A stretch of 25,605 bases of DNA from an uncultured Lachnospiraceae bacterium (GCA_910577655.1 CAJTOW010000001.1:70646-96250); one strand, 5' to 3'; shown: positions 7,847 to 16,416, counted from the stretch's first letter. Numbers and translations are program-made. The notes: a model not told the origin generated them from the letters alone.

Positions 7847-7898
7847 GGGGTACGCTCTGGAACATGCATTCCGTGAATAGTACCCCTGCTGATTTTTT
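7847..7898 (+). terminator. Hairpin terminator after the DeoR gene
   Basis: GGGGTAC (7847-7853) pairs with GTACCCC (7880-7886). An inner GGAA/TTCC pairing extends the structure, and a six-T run lies at 7893-7898. The gap between stem and T-run makes it a moderate call. Confidence 0.5.
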
Positions 7899-7918
7899 CG
7901 ATCAAATTGATATTTATA

Positions 7919-7970
7919 GGGTGGGAGCGTAGCGTCAACATCAGGCCGCGGCTCCTGCCCTGTTATTTTT
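7919..7970 (+). terminator. Second hairpin with T-tract before the sugar operon
   Basis: GGGTGGGAGC (7919-7928) pairs with GCTCCTGCCC (7951-7960) with minor mismatches, followed by a T-rich run at 7963-7970. It isolates the sugar operon from upstream transcription. The remaining gene-free sequence to 8258 holds the promoter below and no other clear signal. Confidence 0.55.
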
Positions 7971-8095
7971 TGAAAAATATTTACTTTTGTATCAAATGGT
8001 TAAAGGTATGGACTTGTATGATCTGTTGCCGCCATTTTGTAACAGCTCAGATATCTTCTGAATTGCAGACGAAACAATAAAAAATAATAGGAATA

Positions 8096-8124
8096 TTGAC
8101 ATTTATAATGAGATGTAGTACATT
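8096..8124 (+). promoter_or_regulatory. Promoter of the PRD regulator / sugar operon
   Basis: A perfect TTGACA (8096-8101) is followed after 17 bases by TACATT (8119-8124). The surrounding DNA is AT-rich. The leader to ATG 8259 would be about 128 bases. No clear cre box was seen. Confidence 0.65.
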
Positions 8125-8258
8125 AAAATGGAAATATCAATAAAAAACAATAAATAATTCCAAATTTGGTGCTGGCACAGACAGTGCAGCGTAGTGTAGT
8201 GCGCAGTCCTGCCTGGAGGCATTTCAGACTTTCACATTCAAAAGTAGAAAGGAACATT

Positions 8259-10199
8259 ATGTTATCAGAAAAAGCACAGCATATCCTCCAGGTCCTTTTG
8301 CTGAACCAGGGAAGCTTTCTTACGGTGAAAACCCTGTCCTCCATGCTTGGCATGTCGGAGCGGACGGTCAATACCTATCTGAAAGAAGTTGCGGGATTCT
8401 GTGAAAAAGAGGGCGTTACCTATGTAAGCCGCAGGGGGACCGGGATCCGTCTGGAGCTGACCCGGAAGACGGAAATGCTTTTGACCGGATTCATCGGCCA
8501 GAAGACGCTTTCCTACGATGATCAGGAACGGCAGAACTATATCTGCCGGGTGCTGCTGGAGGGCTGGGAGAATTACACGGCGGCTTTGTTTGCCGGGGAA
8601 CTCTATGTCTCCAGACAGACCGTTGGAGCAGATCTGGCCCGGGCGGAGAGCTGGCTTTCCGGGTACAACATCCGCATCACCAAAAGTCCCCGTTCAGGGA
8701 TGAGCCTGACCGGGACAGAGGCGGCACGGCGTTCTGCGCTGGCAGCCCTTTTCCGCCGGGAACGGCCTTCCCGGAGTACAGTGGAAGCCGGGTATGATTA
8801 CCGCTTGTCAGGGCAGACGGTTTTGTATTTGTTCCAGGAGGATAAGAGGGATCTGGTCAGGGATATCTGCCGCGGTCTGCAGCTTTTTGAGGCGAAGACC
8901 CACCAGGTCTTTGTGGATTACAGCTTTGTGATGATGGTTGAATACCTGCTGGTCCAGCGGAAGCGGATGGAAAAGGGGATCCTGATCTCAAGGGAGGAGC
9001 TGGAAACCATCTGGGAGGAGGACGGGCCCTTACATACACTGGCAGAAAGTCTGGAATTTGCCGGAAGGATCCGTTATCCCGCCGGGGAACGGATGTATAT
9101 GGGGCTTCTGCTCTGCGGCGCGGAATTCCAGTGGGAGGAATTCTGGCACAGCCAGAACCAGGAGGTTATCCGGCAGGCTGCCGGACTCTGTCACTATATT
9201 GTCTCTTACCTTTCCGGCGCCACCGGCCTCAGCTTTTACGGAGACCGGCTCCTGGCAGAAGGGCTGGAAAGCTTTCTCTGCAAATCCATGATCCGTACCC
9301 GCTATGGCTTTGCGGTATGCAATCCGTTCCTGGATGAGGTGAAGACCAGCTACGGGGTCATTTTCAACACCTGCTTCGGTATGGGCAGCCATATCCGCAG
9401 CGTGATCGGCAGGATTCCCTCGGAGCATGAGATTGGGTTTCTCGCACTGATGATCGGCGGGGCGCTGATCCGCATCGAGAAGAAGGTCAATGCTGTGCTG
9501 GTGGGTGCGGGGAGTCTGCTGCTTGCGGAGGTGACTGCCAGGAAGATCGAAAAACGGGTGGACGGACTGCGGATCCTTGCTGTGCTTTCCAGGGAAAATC
9601 TGGAGACTGCATGGAGTCCCTCCTGGGATCTGGTGATCACCAGCATCCCGGAGCTGTCCTGGGGGCAGTTTTCCGTATATGTTACGCCCATTGTCAGTGA
9701 CCAGGATGTGATGCATCTGCAGAAGGCATGCAGCCAGATCTATACCCGCCGTCTGGGGCTGACAGAACCAGTGTCTCTGGGAAAATATATCCGGCCCGGA
9801 TATATCCTGCTGGACATGGAGGCAGAAGCAAAGGAGAAGCTGATCCGCACCGGGTGCCGGGTGCTGGAGGAGGCCGGGTGCATAACCCCGGATTACTACC
9901 AGGAGATTCTGAACCGGGAGGCCATCAGTTCTACAGAGATCGGCAATGGAGTAGCCATTCCCCACGGGATTGAAAATCATGTGCTCATCCCAGCTTTGTG
10001 TATGATCCGGCTGAAAAAGAAGATCAACTGGGGAAACGGGCCGGTGGATATGATTTTCCTGCTGGCGCTGAACTTCAATGACGGGGAAACTACCAGACGG
10101 TTTTTTAAGCTTTTTTATGAAAAGGTGGGCAATGAGCAGACGGTGGGACTGATCCGGGCTGCAAAGACCAGGGAAGAGGTGCTGGAGCTTCTGGATTAG
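8259..10199 (+). CDS. PRD-domain transcriptional activator with C-terminal PTS EIIA domain
   Basis: This is a 646-residue BglG/MtlR-type regulator. The frame is open further upstream, but ATG 8259 has AAAGGA five bases before it and begins the HTH cleanly. Domains in order: HTH (residues ~3-60, MSERTVNTYLKEV), a second HTH (~85-170, YVSRQTVGADLARAE), PRD1 (~190-290), PRD2 (~300-405), an EIIB-like domain (~410-490) and a type-2 EIIA domain (~500-646). EIIA His569 (AIPHGIE) is intact. The EIIB-like loop (VLVGAGSLLL) lacks the usual cysteine. PRD positions that normally carry His look replaced (MVEYLL in PRD1, LALMIGGAL in PRD2). It should activate the downstream operon in response to PTS phosphorylation; no PTS permease is in the window. 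Confidence 0.9.
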   Translation: MLSEKAQHILQVLLLNQGSFLTVKTLSSMLGMSERTVNTYLKEVAGFCEKEGVTYVSRRGTGIRLELTRKTEMLLTGFIGQKTLSYDDQERQNYICRVLLEGWENYTAALFAGELYVSRQTVGADLARAESWLSGYNIRITKSPRSGMSLTGTEAARRSALAALFRRERPSRSTVEAGYDYRLSGQTVLYLFQEDKRDLVRDICRGLQLFEAKTHQVFVDYSFVMMVEYLLVQRKRMEKGILISREELETIWEEDGPLHTLAESLEFAGRIRYPAGERMYMGLLLCGAEFQWEEFWHSQNQEVIRQAAGLCHYIVSYLSGATGLSFYGDRLLAEGLESFLCKSMIRTRYGFAVCNPFLDEVKTSYGVIFNTCFGMGSHIRSVIGRIPSEHEIGFLALMIGGALIRIEKKVNAVLVGAGSLLLAEVTARKIEKRVDGLRILAVLSRENLETAWSPSWDLVITSIPELSWGQFSVYVTPIVSDQDVMHLQKACSQIYTRRLGLTEPVSLGKYIRPGYILLDMEAEAKEKLIRTGCRVLEEAGCITPDYYQEILNREAISSTEIGNGVAIPHGIENHVLIPALCMIRLKKKINWGNGPVDMIFLLALNFNDGETTRRFFKLFYEKVGNEQTVGLIRAAKTREEVLELLD

Positions 10200-10226
10200 A
10201 ATGAATGAAAGAATGGAGGAAATATC

Positions 10227-11216
10227 ATGATAGGATTTGCGACAATCGGAACGAATTTTGTGGTGGAATGGTTTCTGGAGGCGGCAAAGCAGTGTCCGGA
10301 GCTTCGTTATCTTCTGGCTTACTCCAGAAGGAGAGAGACTGCGCAGGCATTTGCGCAAAAGCACGGGGCGGAGGGCTTTTGTACGGAGCTGGAGGAGATA
10401 GCGGGGAATGACAAGGTTTCGGCCGTGTACATAGCCAGTCCCAACAGCCTTCATTTTGAACAGGCCAGACTGCTTCTGGAAGCAGGGAAGCATGTTCTCT
10501 GTGAGAAAACCATCACCTCCAACAAACGGGAGCTGGAGATTCTTCTGACCCTGGCCCGGGAAAAGGGGGTCACGATCCTGGAAGCCATGCGGCCGGTCTT
10601 TGATCCGGGATTCGCCCTGATTGGGGAGACTCTTTCGAAGCTGGGGAAGATCCGGCGGGTGACATTTCAATACGGAAAATACTCCTCCCGCTATGACCGG
10701 TTCAAACAAGGCGTGGTTGAAAATGCCTTCAATCCGGCATTTTCCAACGGTGCATTAACAGATATTGGCGTCTATTGTATCCATTCCCTGGTAAGGCTTT
10801 TCGGGATGCCAAAGCGCGTGCTTGCGGACGGGATCCTGCTGGATAATGGGGTGGACGGCGCGGGGACAATCCTGGCTTCCTATGAGGGGATGCAGGCGGA
10901 GCTTTTGTATTCGAAGATTTCCGACAACCGGATTCCCAGCCAGATCCAGGGGGAGGAAGGAACCCTGGTGATCCATGAGCTGCCCAGCCCTTGTAAGATT
11001 GAATACTACAAGCGTCAGGGAGAGAAGGAGGTGCTCTGGCTCCGTGAAAACAGGATGAACATGGAGTACGAAGCGCAGGAGTGGGCCCGGGTGATCCGGG
11101 GCGAAGTGTCACCGGAAGCTTATAACCGCTGTTCCCTGATGGAGATGGAGATCATTGATGAGGTGAAAAGACTGCTGGGGATTGTGTTCCCGGCGGATTG
11201 CAATGGGAAGGCATGA
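10227..11216 (+). CDS. Gfo/Idh/MocA-family oxidoreductase
   Basis: This 329-residue NAD(P)-dependent sugar dehydrogenase/reductase family protein starts 27 bases after the regulator's stop with a GGAGG site. The N-terminal Rossmann domain starts with GFATIGTNFV. The family motif appears as CEKTITSN (usually CEKP), with the catalytic Lys retained. The C-terminal domain contains the substrate-site segment GALTDIGVYCIH with the Asp and His typical of the family. The family oxidises or reduces hydroxyls of cyclic sugars and polyols; known members include 1,5-anhydrofructose reductases, which is of interest next to this GRE/FSA module. The actual substrate is not known. Confidence 0.9.
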   Translation: MIGFATIGTNFVVEWFLEAAKQCPELRYLLAYSRRRETAQAFAQKHGAEGFCTELEEIAGNDKVSAVYIASPNSLHFEQARLLLEAGKHVLCEKTITSNKRELEILLTLAREKGVTILEAMRPVFDPGFALIGETLSKLGKIRRVTFQYGKYSSRYDRFKQGVVENAFNPAFSNGALTDIGVYCIHSLVRLFGMPKRVLADGILLDNGVDGAGTILASYEGMQAELLYSKISDNRIPSQIQGEEGTLVIHELPSPCKIEYYKRQGEKEVLWLRENRMNMEYEAQEWARVIRGEVSPEAYNRCSLMEMEIIDEVKRLLGIVFPADCNGKA

Positions 11217-11234
11217 AGGGAAGGAGTTTTAGAG

Positions 11235-12107
11235 ATGGAAAAGAAACGGATACTGCTGACCGGCGGGAAAGGATTTTTCTGCTCCCGTTTGGCTGATTAC
11301 TATAAGGACCAGTATGATTTTATCATTACCGACAAGGAGGAGCTGGATATCACGGATGAGCAGGCTGTTTATGCCATGATCAGGCAGACAAAGCCGGAGA
11401 TCATCGTCCATGCCGGTGCGGTCGCGGTCACGGATTTCTGCAACCAGCATCCGGATATTGCCCACAGGATCAATGTGGATGCCGCTGTTACCATAGGAAA
11501 GGCTGCCAGGGAAAATGGCGCCAAACTGATCTTTTTCAGTTCCGAGCAGGTGTTTAACGGCAATCAGAATGACGGTCCCTTTTCCGAGGAGGACGAGGCG
11601 GTACCCAACACGGTCTATGGGGAAAACAAGCTGGAAGCCGAAAGACTGCTGAAGGAGATCCTGGATGAGCTGTGGATCGTGCGCTTCACCTGGATGTTCG
11701 GCCTTCCGGAGCGGGGGAAGAACATGTCCAACGGGATCCTCTGGGAGACCATGGGCAGGCTGATGCGCCGGGAAACCATTACGGCCTCCAGACGGGAGTT
11801 CAGGGGAATGACCTATGTTTACGAGATGATCGAGAATTTCCCCAGGCTTTTAGAGGCTCCTTACGGGACGTACCACCTGGGATCCGTCAATAATGAAAGC
11901 CGGTACGATATCGTGAAATTCATTCTGGAAGAGCTGGGGCTGGGAGAGTGCCTGGATGTCTGCCTGAAAGAGGACACAGAAAAATATCTGGACAGCAACC
12001 GGGATGTGCGGTTGAATACTGCCAAGGCCGAGGCGGCCGGCATGCACTGGTCGGAGACAAAGGAGGCCTTGAGAAAATGCATTCAGGAATACCGGCTGAA
12101 CCGGTAA
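11235..12107 (+). CDS. RmlD-like SDR-family sugar reductase/epimerase
   Basis: This is a 290-residue extended short-chain dehydrogenase resembling dTDP-4-dehydrorhamnose reductase. The nucleotide-binding loop is LLTGGKGFFCS, where the usual third glycine is replaced. Later come DITD, the family HAGAVAVTDFCN segment, the catalytic Ser region (FFSSEQVF) and the YGENK Tyr/Lys pair at about 136-140. AAGGAG precedes ATG 11235, 18 bases after the previous stop. Such enzymes normally belong to nucleotide-sugar biosynthesis; in a catabolic operon with no glycosyltransferases or other rml genes it more likely acts on a free or phosphorylated sugar. The exact reaction is unknown. Confidence 0.82.
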   Translation: MEKKRILLTGGKGFFCSRLADYYKDQYDFIITDKEELDITDEQAVYAMIRQTKPEIIVHAGAVAVTDFCNQHPDIAHRINVDAAVTIGKAARENGAKLIFFSSEQVFNGNQNDGPFSEEDEAVPNTVYGENKLEAERLLKEILDELWIVRFTWMFGLPERGKNMSNGILWETMGRLMRRETITASRREFRGMTYVYEMIENFPRLLEAPYGTYHLGSVNNESRYDIVKFILEELGLGECLDVCLKEDTEKYLDSNRDVRLNTAKAEAAGMHWSETKEALRKCIQEYRLNR

Positions 12108-12126
12108 ACCTTCAAAGGAGAATGAG

Positions 12127-12822
12127 ATGATGTCAAAACAGTCTGTCCTGGTGTCCGCATCCGTGTCCTGCATGGATCTGAGCGATCTGCGGGCAGCCGT
12201 CCGGGAGGTGGAAGAATCCCAGGTGTCTTTCTGCCATTTTGATGTGGTGGACGGCAGATTCAACCAGTGCTTTATCCTGGGGGAGGCGACCCTGGAGAAC
12301 ATGAAGGGGATCACCGGTATTCCCATTGAGGCCCATCTGGCCGTATACGATCCGGAGTTATATATCGGACGGTTTGCCAGAGCGGGGGCTGATTATATCG
12401 CTGTCCATTATGAGGCCATGGAGGATCCTGGGGAGATATTTGCCCAGATCCGCCAGACCGGGGCAAAGCCGGTTCTCGCTTACCGGGCGGACACGGCGCC
12501 GGGAGAGGATTTCCCGGAGCTGGCCGCCCAGGTGGAATGGGTGCTGAAGCTGACGGTGAATCCGGGTTTTTCCGGGCAGAAGCTCCAGCCCCAGGCGGTG
12601 GAGCATATCCGCCGGATGCGCCAGATGGCTGACCGTGCCGGACTGTCTGTCCGGATTGAGGCAGACGGCAATATCAATTCCTCCACCAACCGGACCGTGA
12701 CGGAGGCGGGAGCCGATATCCTGACCGGCGGAAGTTCCGGGCTGTTCTGCAAAGGCGGCACCGTAAGCCGGCATTGTCAGGAGATGCTGGCAGCGGCCGG
12801 GGAGCAGGTAGTATATCAATAA
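12127..12822 (+). CDS. Ribulose-phosphate 3-epimerase-like protein
   Basis: This is a 231-residue TIM-barrel protein of the Rpe family. The catalytic/metal residues are retained: His and Asp in CHFDVVDGRF, His in EAHLAVYDPE and Asp in EADGNIN. The phosphate-binding loops VNPGFSGQ and TGGSSGLF are also present. It diverges from housekeeping Rpe: the first strand reads SASVSCMDL instead of the usual SPSILAADF, and the two active-site methionines are replaced (DVVDG, HLAV). It is therefore more likely a specialised hexose- or pentose-phosphate epimerase than the pentose-phosphate-pathway enzyme. AAAGGAG (12114-12120) supports ATG 12127; ATG 12130 is a weaker alternative. The GRE begins 17 bases after its stop. 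Confidence 0.83.
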   Translation: MMSKQSVLVSASVSCMDLSDLRAAVREVEESQVSFCHFDVVDGRFNQCFILGEATLENMKGITGIPIEAHLAVYDPELYIGRFARAGADYIAVHYEAMEDPGEIFAQIRQTGAKPVLAYRADTAPGEDFPELAAQVEWVLKLTVNPGFSGQKLQPQAVEHIRRMRQMADRAGLSVRIEADGNINSSTNRTVTEAGADILTGGSSGLFCKGGTVSRHCQEMLAAAGEQVVYQ

Positions 12823-12839
12823 GAATGGAGGAGTCTGGC

Positions 12840-15191
12840 ATGGAGTATATCATGACCAACCGTATTAAAGTATTAAAGGACCGTATGCTTTCCGAGCCGC
12901 GCTACGCATCCATCGAGCAGGCAAAGATCATTACGGAAAGCTATAAGCAGCATGAAAACGAGCCGCGTATGCTCCAGCGGGCCTGGGCATTGAAGGCCGC
13001 ACTGGAGAAGATGGAGATCCGCATGGAGCCGGAGGAGCTGATCGTGGGAAACCGCACGGCCGGAGTCAGGGCAGGGGTAGTCTTCCCGGAAAGCGGCAGC
13101 GGCTGGGTGGACAGGGAATTTGAGAGCCTTCCCACCCGTGCCCAGGATACCTTCCAGGTGCGTCAGGAGGATATCGACTATTTCCGCAGGGTGATCAAGC
13201 CCTACTGGGCGGGAAAATCCCTGGAGGATGTGCTGAAAAAGGAGCATGGAGCCGGGTTTGCCGCCATCAGTAAGGTGGCCAAGATCAACCAGACCGACCA
13301 TGCCCAGGGGCATATCTGCCCGGACTGCCGTCTGTGGCTGCGCAAAGGGCCGGCGGGACTGAAAGCAGAGGCCCGGGAAAAGGCGGCACAGAATGAAGGC
13401 GATAAGAAGATATTCTATGAGAGTGTGGCCATGGTTATGGATGCAGCTTCCCATTTTATGATACGCTACGGGGAGCTGGCGGAGCAGATGGCACAGACGG
13501 ACGCCGAAAATGCAGAAACCCTCCGCCAGGTGGCCGGCATATGCCGCAGGATCGCGGCAGGTCCTGCAGAAACCTTTCATGAGGCTCTGCAGCTGCTGTG
13601 GTTCCTGTTTGTGATCCTGCAGATGGAGTCCAATGCATCTTCCTTCTCGCCGGGACGTCTGGATGAGATCCTGATCCCCTACTATGAGGCGGATGTAAAG
13701 GCAGGAACCCTGGATGAAGGGAAGGCCCTGGAGCTGATCGAGAGCCTATGGCTGAAATTCAACCAGATCGTATATATGAGAAATGCCAACAGCGCCAAGT
13801 ACTTTGCCGGTTTCCCCATTGGCTTCAATATCGCGGTGGGGGGAGTGGACAGGGACGGCAATGATTATAAGAACGACCTTTCCTTCTTGTTTTTGCAGGC
13901 CCAGGAGCATCTGCTCCTGCCCCAGCCAAACCTGTCTGTGCGCCTTCATGAGAATACATCGGATGAACTGCTGAAAAAGGCGGTGAAGGTGGTGGCAAAG
14001 GGAAGCGGCATGCCCCAGTTCTTCAATGACAAGGCAGTCATCCCGGCCCTGGAGGCCCTTGGCGTATCCCGGGAGGATGCCAGAGACTATGCCATCGTGG
14101 GCTGTGTGGAGCTGACCACCCAGGGCAATAACCTTGGCTGGAGCGATGCGGCCATGTTCAACATGAATAAGGTTCTGGAGCTAGCCATGACCGGCGGGAA
14201 ATGCCTGCTGACCGGCAGACAGCTCTGTCCGGATTTCGGAAGTCTGGCAACCTATAAGACCTTTGAGGAGCTGGAAGAGGGCTTCCGGAAGATCATGGAT
14301 TATTTCATGGATCAGATGGTAGTGGCCTGCGGGCAGGTGGAGAAGGCCCATATAGCCCTGCTTCCCACACCCTTCCTTTCTGCAGTGATCAGAAACTGTA
14401 TGGAGACGGGAACCGATGTCACAGCAGGAGGTGCAAAGTACAATTTTTCCGGAATCCAGATGATCCAGGTAGCCAATCTGGCGGACAGCTTCGCCGCGTT
14501 AAAGCAGCTTGTCTACGACGAGAAGCGTTTTACACCGGAGGAGGTTCTTGACGCCCTGGAAAAGAATTTTGAGGGCTATGAGATCATGCGGGCCATGATG
14601 CTCAACAAGGTTCCCAAATATGGCAATGACGTGGAATGGGTGGATGCCCTTGGCTGTAAATGGGCCGTCTATTTTAAGGAAAGACTCAATAAGAACTACC
14701 GGAATTACCGGGGAGGACCCTACCATACGGGCATGTATACCGTATCGGCCCACGTGCCCATGGGTGAGAATGTGGGCGCAGCTCCGGACGGACACCTGGC
14801 GGGAACCCCTCTGGCGGATGGGGGAATGTCACCGGTTTACGGCAGGGATGTGGAAGGCCCCACAGCGGTGCTGAAATCCGTATCCCGGCTGGATAAGACG
14901 CTGACCAGCAACGGCGGACTGCTGAACATGAAGTTTTTGCCAAGCTTCTTTGCCACCCAGTCGGGAATTGACAAATTTGCCTTGTTCCTGAGAAGCTTTG
15001 TGGATTTGGAGATCCCCCATATCCAGTTCAATGTGGTGCGCAGGGAGGATCTGCTGGATGCCCAGAAGCATCCCGACCAGTACCGCAGTCTGACCGTGCG
15101 GGTGGCAGGCTACACGGCTTACTTTACCGAGCTGGCCGGGGAGCTGCAGAATGAGATCATCGCAAGAACCGCCTATGAGGATATAAGCTGA
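12840..15191 (+). CDS. Glycyl radical enzyme, PFL2/dehydratase-lyase type
   Basis: This is a 783-residue glycyl radical enzyme. The frame is open upstream into the epimerase gene, but GGAGGAG (12827-12833) six bases before ATG 12840 fixes the start. The thiyl-radical cysteine is Cys422 in VGCVE, with Glu424 as the candidate general base. The glycyl-radical residue is Gly757 in TVRVAGYTAYF. A single cysteine followed by V-E marks the dehydratase/lyase class (as in glycerol or hydroxyproline dehydratase, CutC and the YbiW/PflD group), whereas true pyruvate formate-lyase has adjacent cysteines. Its neighbours, an activase and an FSA-type aldolase, match the E. coli ybiW/pflD context, favouring C-O cleavage of an anhydrosugar phosphate. 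Other substrates remain possible. Confidence 0.93.
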   Translation: MEYIMTNRIKVLKDRMLSEPRYASIEQAKIITESYKQHENEPRMLQRAWALKAALEKMEIRMEPEELIVGNRTAGVRAGVVFPESGSGWVDREFESLPTRAQDTFQVRQEDIDYFRRVIKPYWAGKSLEDVLKKEHGAGFAAISKVAKINQTDHAQGHICPDCRLWLRKGPAGLKAEAREKAAQNEGDKKIFYESVAMVMDAASHFMIRYGELAEQMAQTDAENAETLRQVAGICRRIAAGPAETFHEALQLLWFLFVILQMESNASSFSPGRLDEILIPYYEADVKAGTLDEGKALELIESLWLKFNQIVYMRNANSAKYFAGFPIGFNIAVGGVDRDGNDYKNDLSFLFLQAQEHLLLPQPNLSVRLHENTSDELLKKAVKVVAKGSGMPQFFNDKAVIPALEALGVSREDARDYAIVGCVELTTQGNNLGWSDAAMFNMNKVLELAMTGGKCLLTGRQLCPDFGSLATYKTFEELEEGFRKIMDYFMDQMVVACGQVEKAHIALLPTPFLSAVIRNCMETGTDVTAGGAKYNFSGIQMIQVANLADSFAALKQLVYDEKRFTPEEVLDALEKNFEGYEIMRAMMLNKVPKYGNDVEWVDALGCKWAVYFKERLNKNYRNYRGGPYHTGMYTVSAHVPMGENVGAAPDGHLAGTPLADGGMSPVYGRDVEGPTAVLKSVSRLDKTLTSNGGLLNMKFLPSFFATQSGIDKFALFLRSFVDLEIPHIQFNVVRREDLLDAQKHPDQYRSLTVRVAGYTAYFTELAGELQNEIIARTAYEDIS

Positions 15192-15357
15192 GGGGGAAAG
15201 CGCGTTGGAGCCGCAGAGAAAATATAGAGGCAGCAGCGGGGAGAAGGAGCAGAAGGACGGAATAAAGGCAAAGAGAGCATAGGAAAAGCGGCAGCAAACA
15301 GGCGGAGAGAGCAGAGGCAGTTTTGGAAAGGCAGCAGCAGAAAGGCGGAGGAAAGGC
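15192..15357 (+). other. Purine-rich non-coding spacer between GRE and activase
   Basis: This 166-base spacer sits in an operon where most other gaps are under 30 bases. The + strand is very rich in A and G with repeated GGCAGCAG, GGAGAAGG and GGAAAGGC words. It lacks complementary arms, so it should be little structured as RNA. No plausible gene was found in it. The activase ribosome site (GGAGGAAAGGC) is at its end. Confidence 0.6.
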
Positions 15358-16308
15358 ATGGACTACCAGAAAAGGGAAGGATTCTGTCAGACAGGAACCA
15401 TTTTTGATATCAAACGGTTTGCAACCCATGACGGGAGCGGCCTGCGAACCACAATCTTTTTTAAGGGATGTCCGCTGCGGTGTGTATGGTGCCAGAACCC
15501 GGAGGGGCTGGAGAAGGAGCCTGGGCCGGTGTATTTCGCAAACAAATGCATCGGCTGCGGCACCTGCCTGAAAACCTGTACAAGAGAGGGAGTGACCGCA
15601 GATGAAAGGGGGATCCATGTTCACAAGGACAGGGAGGATGACTGGGATCGGATCATTTACAATTGTCCCACCGGCGCCATCGCCATGGATGCCCGCACCT
15701 GCACGGTCCAGGAGCTTGTAAGGGAGGCTCAGAAGGACTGTGTGTTTTACCGCAGAGGCAGCGGCGGAGTGACGATCTCCGGCGGGGAGCCGCTGATGCA
15801 GGCGGATTTTGCGGCAGGGCTTTTGGCGGAGCTTAAAAAGCTGGGGATCCATACGGCCATCGAAACCTCTCTTTTCGCGTCCAGGGAGGCCCTTGAGAAG
15901 GTGCTGCCCCATCTGGACCAGATCTATGGGGATATGAAGCTGGCAGATGCCGGGGAGCATGAGGCCTTCACCGGGGTCAGCAATGAATGTATCCGGAAAA
16001 ATATGGAATATCTGCTGACATCACCTGAGAGGGAGCAGGTGATTGTCCGGACACCGCTGATTCCAGGCCATACGGCCACAAAGCACAATCTGGCGGCTAT
16101 CGCGGAATTCCTTTCCGGCATCTATCCCCAGGTGCGGTATGAGCTTCTCAACTACAATCCTCTGGCCGAAGCAAAATACCATCTGGTGGGCCGGGAATAC
16201 TGCTTTCAGGAGAATCCCGGGCTCTATACCAGGGCGCAGATGCTGGAATTCGGCGAGATTGTAAAGGAACACGGGATCCGGAACCTGATTATGGAGACGG
16301 GGGCGTAA
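15358..16308 (+). CDS. Glycyl radical enzyme activase (radical SAM)
   Basis: This 316-residue enzyme reductively cleaves S-adenosylmethionine to place the glycyl radical on the adjacent GRE. The radical-SAM cluster cysteines are Cys38, Cys42 and Cys45 (GCPLRCVWCQNP), with the SAM-binding SGGEP at 141-145. A ferredoxin-like insert has CIGCGTCLKTC (Cys64, 67, 70, 74), but the second motif is reduced to YNCPTGA (Cys103). By the usual bi-cluster ferredoxin wiring, one auxiliary 4Fe-4S cluster could form from Cys64/67/70 and Cys103, while the other is missing. ATG 15358 has GGAGG upstream. Pairing with the GRE is by position. Confidence 0.93.
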   Translation: MDYQKREGFCQTGTIFDIKRFATHDGSGLRTTIFFKGCPLRCVWCQNPEGLEKEPGPVYFANKCIGCGTCLKTCTREGVTADERGIHVHKDREDDWDRIIYNCPTGAIAMDARTCTVQELVREAQKDCVFYRRGSGGVTISGGEPLMQADFAAGLLAELKKLGIHTAIETSLFASREALEKVLPHLDQIYGDMKLADAGEHEAFTGVSNECIRKNMEYLLTSPEREQVIVRTPLIPGHTATKHNLAAIAEFLSGIYPQVRYELLNYNPLAEAKYHLVGREYCFQENPGLYTRAQMLEFGEIVKEHGIRNLIMETGA

Positions 16309-16416
16309 CAGCCCAGGGGGGGTATCCGGACTGTTACATAGGAGCATGAGGGGAATGAAATAAAAGAAGATGAGAAGCAGGGATTGCTTACCATCGTATG
16401 ACAGGAGGATTTTATT

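Noticed and set aside
9030..10709. Long minus-strand open frame opposite the PRD regulator and oxidoreductase
   Set aside because: It is antisense to two well-supported genes, and its product is low-complexity (Pro, His, Gln, Leu rich), as expected of a GC-rich shadow frame.
12840..15191. Calling the GRE a pyruvate formate-lyase
   Set aside because: It has a single catalytic Cys followed by V-E, not adjacent cysteines, and its neighbours fit a sugar-phosphate dehydratase/lyase.
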